The notes beneath the pieces are model-generated. The model was not told where the DNA came from and ran no database searches. It saw only the letters and a program-made list of their open reading frames with translations. A program made the position numbers and the translations under genes. Positions 14,614-15,885 of a stretch of DNA of 15,885 nt are shown here, piece after piece; the stretch's first letter is position 1; each line of letters starts with the position of its first letter. This DNA comes from Marinospirillum sp. (GTDB lineage Bacteria; Pseudomonadota; Gammaproteobacteria; Pseudomonadales; Halomonadaceae), in NCBI GenBank assembly GCA_007116865.1, contig SKHR01000080.1:1-15885 (forward strand). The letters run 5' to 3'.

Positions 14614-15363
14614 TTATACATTTTTCCAATCAGTCAAACGGCTGCGCAAACGTGCCGCTGCTTGACTTAAAATCTGACTCACTCTGGACTCACTGACATT
14701 TAATAATGAGCCAATTTCCTTGAGGTTCAGCTCCTCGTTGTAATAGAGAGAAAGTACCATTTGTTCGCGCTCAGGCAAAGCTGAAATTGCTTGCGCCAAA
14801 TCACGCTGAAAGTGGCTTTCCTCAACTTCTTCAAGGGGACGGGCTCCCTGTTCATCAGCATAGTCAAACGCAGAATCCTCTTGGCCAGTCAATTCGTCAA
14901 AACTGAACAGCCGCGTACCCGCAGTGTCTGCCAGGAACTGCTGATAGGCCTGCACTGAGATCCCCATCTCTTCAGCGATCTCATGGTCCTGTGCATCTCT
15001 GCCAGTTCTGGACTCAACCGCTTTCACGGCTTCAGCAACCCGACGACTATTACGGTGCACTGACCTTGGCGCCCAATCATGACGGCGCACTTCGTCCAGC
15101 ATGGCACCGCGAATGCGGATAGAGGCAAAGGTTTCAAAGCTGGCACCTTTATCAGCATCAAAGTTGCGTGCAGCCTCTAACAAACCCATGCTGCCAGCCT
15201 GCAGCAGATCATCCAGCTGAACATTGCCCGGTAAGCGGCCCAGCAGGTGGTGCGCAATACGACGGACTAACAAATAATGCTTTTCCAATAGCTCGGCATC
15301 AGCTAACTGCTGGTTCTGGGTGTAGAGCTTGTGACGCTTAGATCCCGTCATCATTTTGGCCAT
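14614..15363 (-). CDS. fliA: FliA, flagellar sigma factor sigma-28
   Basis: RNA polymerase sigma factor for late flagellar and chemotaxis genes, held by the anti-sigma factor FlgM until the hook is complete. The 249-residue protein has region 2 (DDLLQAGSMGLLEAARNFD at about 51-69, then ETFASIRIRGAMLDEVRRHDW), region 3 (about 105-160) and region 4.2 with the helix-turn-helix LKEIGSLLNVSESRVSQIL (about 214-232). It has no region 1.1, as expected for this class. The ATG lies 8 bases after the flhF stop with no clear ribosome site, so translation is probably coupled. Internal ATGs at codons 4 and 5 are possible alternatives. flhG, normally between flhF and fliA, is not there. Confidence 0.97.
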   Translation of the reverse strand: MAKMMTGSKRHKLYTQNQQLADAELLEKHYLLVRRIAHHLLGRLPGNVQLDDLLQAGSMGLLEAARNFDADKGASFETFASIRIRGAMLDEVRRHDWAPRSVHRNSRRVAEAVKAVESRTGRDAQDHEIAEEMGISVQAYQQFLADTAGTRLFSFDELTGQEDSAFDYADEQGARPLEEVEESHFQRDLAQAISALPEREQMVLSLYYNEELNLKEIGSLLNVSESRVSQILSQAAARLRSRLTDWKNV

Positions 15364-15371
15364 TATTCAGC

Positions 15372-15885
15372 TTAAAGTTGCTCAATACGTTCAACATCCC
15401 GGGCAAAGCGGTCCAAAAGTGCAGGCGCCGTTGCCAGCTCGACATCATCAGGAATCCGCTGACCCGTGGTGATGTAACTGATCACCAACCGCTTTTCCAA
15501 TACCAGGCCGAGCACTTCACCAATATTAACAGCCTCATCCAGCTTGGTCAGCACACAGCCATTTAATCCAGCATTTTGATAAGCCTGATAGGTTTCCAAT
15601 AGAACTTTTGACTGGCTGGTTGCAGGCAATACAATAAAACGACGAATGCGAACTTGAGAGGAATTCAACAACTTCAGCTGAGTCTGCATGTTCTGATCGT
15701 GGACATTCAAGCCTGCCGTATCAATCAGCACCAGGCTTTTGTTGCGCAGGGATTTGAGCGTGAGATCCAGTGAATTGTTTTCATCCACCACTCGCACGGT
15801 GACTCCAAGGATTCGACCAAAGGTGCGCAGCTGTTCATAGGCTGCGATCCGGTAGCAGTCAGTGGTCACCAACGCCAGGCTTTCA
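15372..15885 (-). CDS. flhF: FlhF, SRP-type GTPase for polar flagellum placement (C-terminal part only)
   Basis: The C-terminal 171 codons of FlhF; the gene continues past the right edge and the reading frame is open there (ESLALVTTDCYRIAAYEQL at the edge). The visible part is the C-terminal half of the NG GTPase domain: TTDCYRIAAYEQL (G2 region), VLIDTAG (G3), the G4 motif TKLDEAVNIGEVL, and YITTGQRIPDDVE near the end. In relatives FlhF sets the site and, with FlhG, the number of polar flagella. It ends with TAA 8 bases before fliA, so the two are cotranscribed. Confidence 0.95.
   Translation of the reverse strand, partial: ESLALVTTDCYRIAAYEQLRTFGRILGVTVRVVDENNSLDLTLKSLRNKSLVLIDTAGLNVHDQNMQTQLKLLNSSQVRIRRFIVLPATSQSKVLLETYQAYQNAGLNGCVLTKLDEAVNIGEVLGLVLEKRLVISYITTGQRIPDDVELATAPALLDRFARDVERIEQL

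Noticed and set aside
1..15885. Search for CRISPR arrays, insertion sequences, tRNA or rRNA genes, and att sites
   Set aside because: No regularly spaced repeats, transposase or integrase motifs, or structured RNA-like stretches were seen. The window is almost fully covered by conserved core genes.

Overview
The window comes from a flagellated, chemotactic gammaproteobacterium. The evidence is the gene order flhF, fliA, cheY, cheZ, cheA, cheB, ParA-like, CheW-like, cheW, DUF2802 next to a System I cytochrome c maturation (ccm) cluster. This order is familiar from Vibrio, Shewanella and Pseudomonas-type genomes. Several proteins resemble Vibrio proteins as I remember them: the CheY start, the ParC-like ATPase and the CheW-domain ParP-like protein. 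I cannot name a genus. There are no tRNA or rRNA genes, insertion sequences, phage genes or CRISPR arrays, and no gene-free stretch reaches 300 bases.

Left block (1-5357, minus strand): ccmA, ccmB, ccmC, ccmD, ccmE, ccmF and ccmG, transcribed right to left and tightly packed. ccmG is cut by the left edge. CcmAB with CcmC and CcmD load haem onto CcmE. CcmE passes it to CcmF for attachment to apocytochrome c, whose thiols are kept reduced by CcmG. ccmH and ccmI are expected just beyond the left edge.

Middle block (5358-7187, plus strand): a two-gene unit pointing the opposite way. It holds a FliK-family hook-length-control-like gene and a 100-residue protein equivalent to the cytoplasmic domain of the export gate protein FlhB, but without the NPTH autocleavage motif. 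A good candidate FliA (sigma-28) promoter lies upstream, so this pair may belong to the regulon of the fliA gene in the same window.

Right block (7180-15885, minus strand): a chemotaxis and flagellar operon running from flhF (cut by the right edge) through fliA, cheY, cheZ, cheA, cheB, parC-like, parP-like and cheW to a DUF2802 protein. FlhF directs polar flagellum placement and FliA drives late flagellar genes. CheA, CheW and ParP form the signalling array, ParC positions it at the pole, CheB adapts receptors, and CheY and CheZ set and end the motor signal.

The most notable points are as follows. CheA has no visible folded P2 domain; its linker instead carries three acidic motifs that resemble the CheY-binding peptides of FliM and of the CheZ tail. 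flhG is absent from its usual place between flhF and fliA. motC and motD are absent between cheB and the ParA-like gene. A FliK-like and FlhB-C-like pair sits under a probable sigma-28 promoter. cheY appears to start at TTG.
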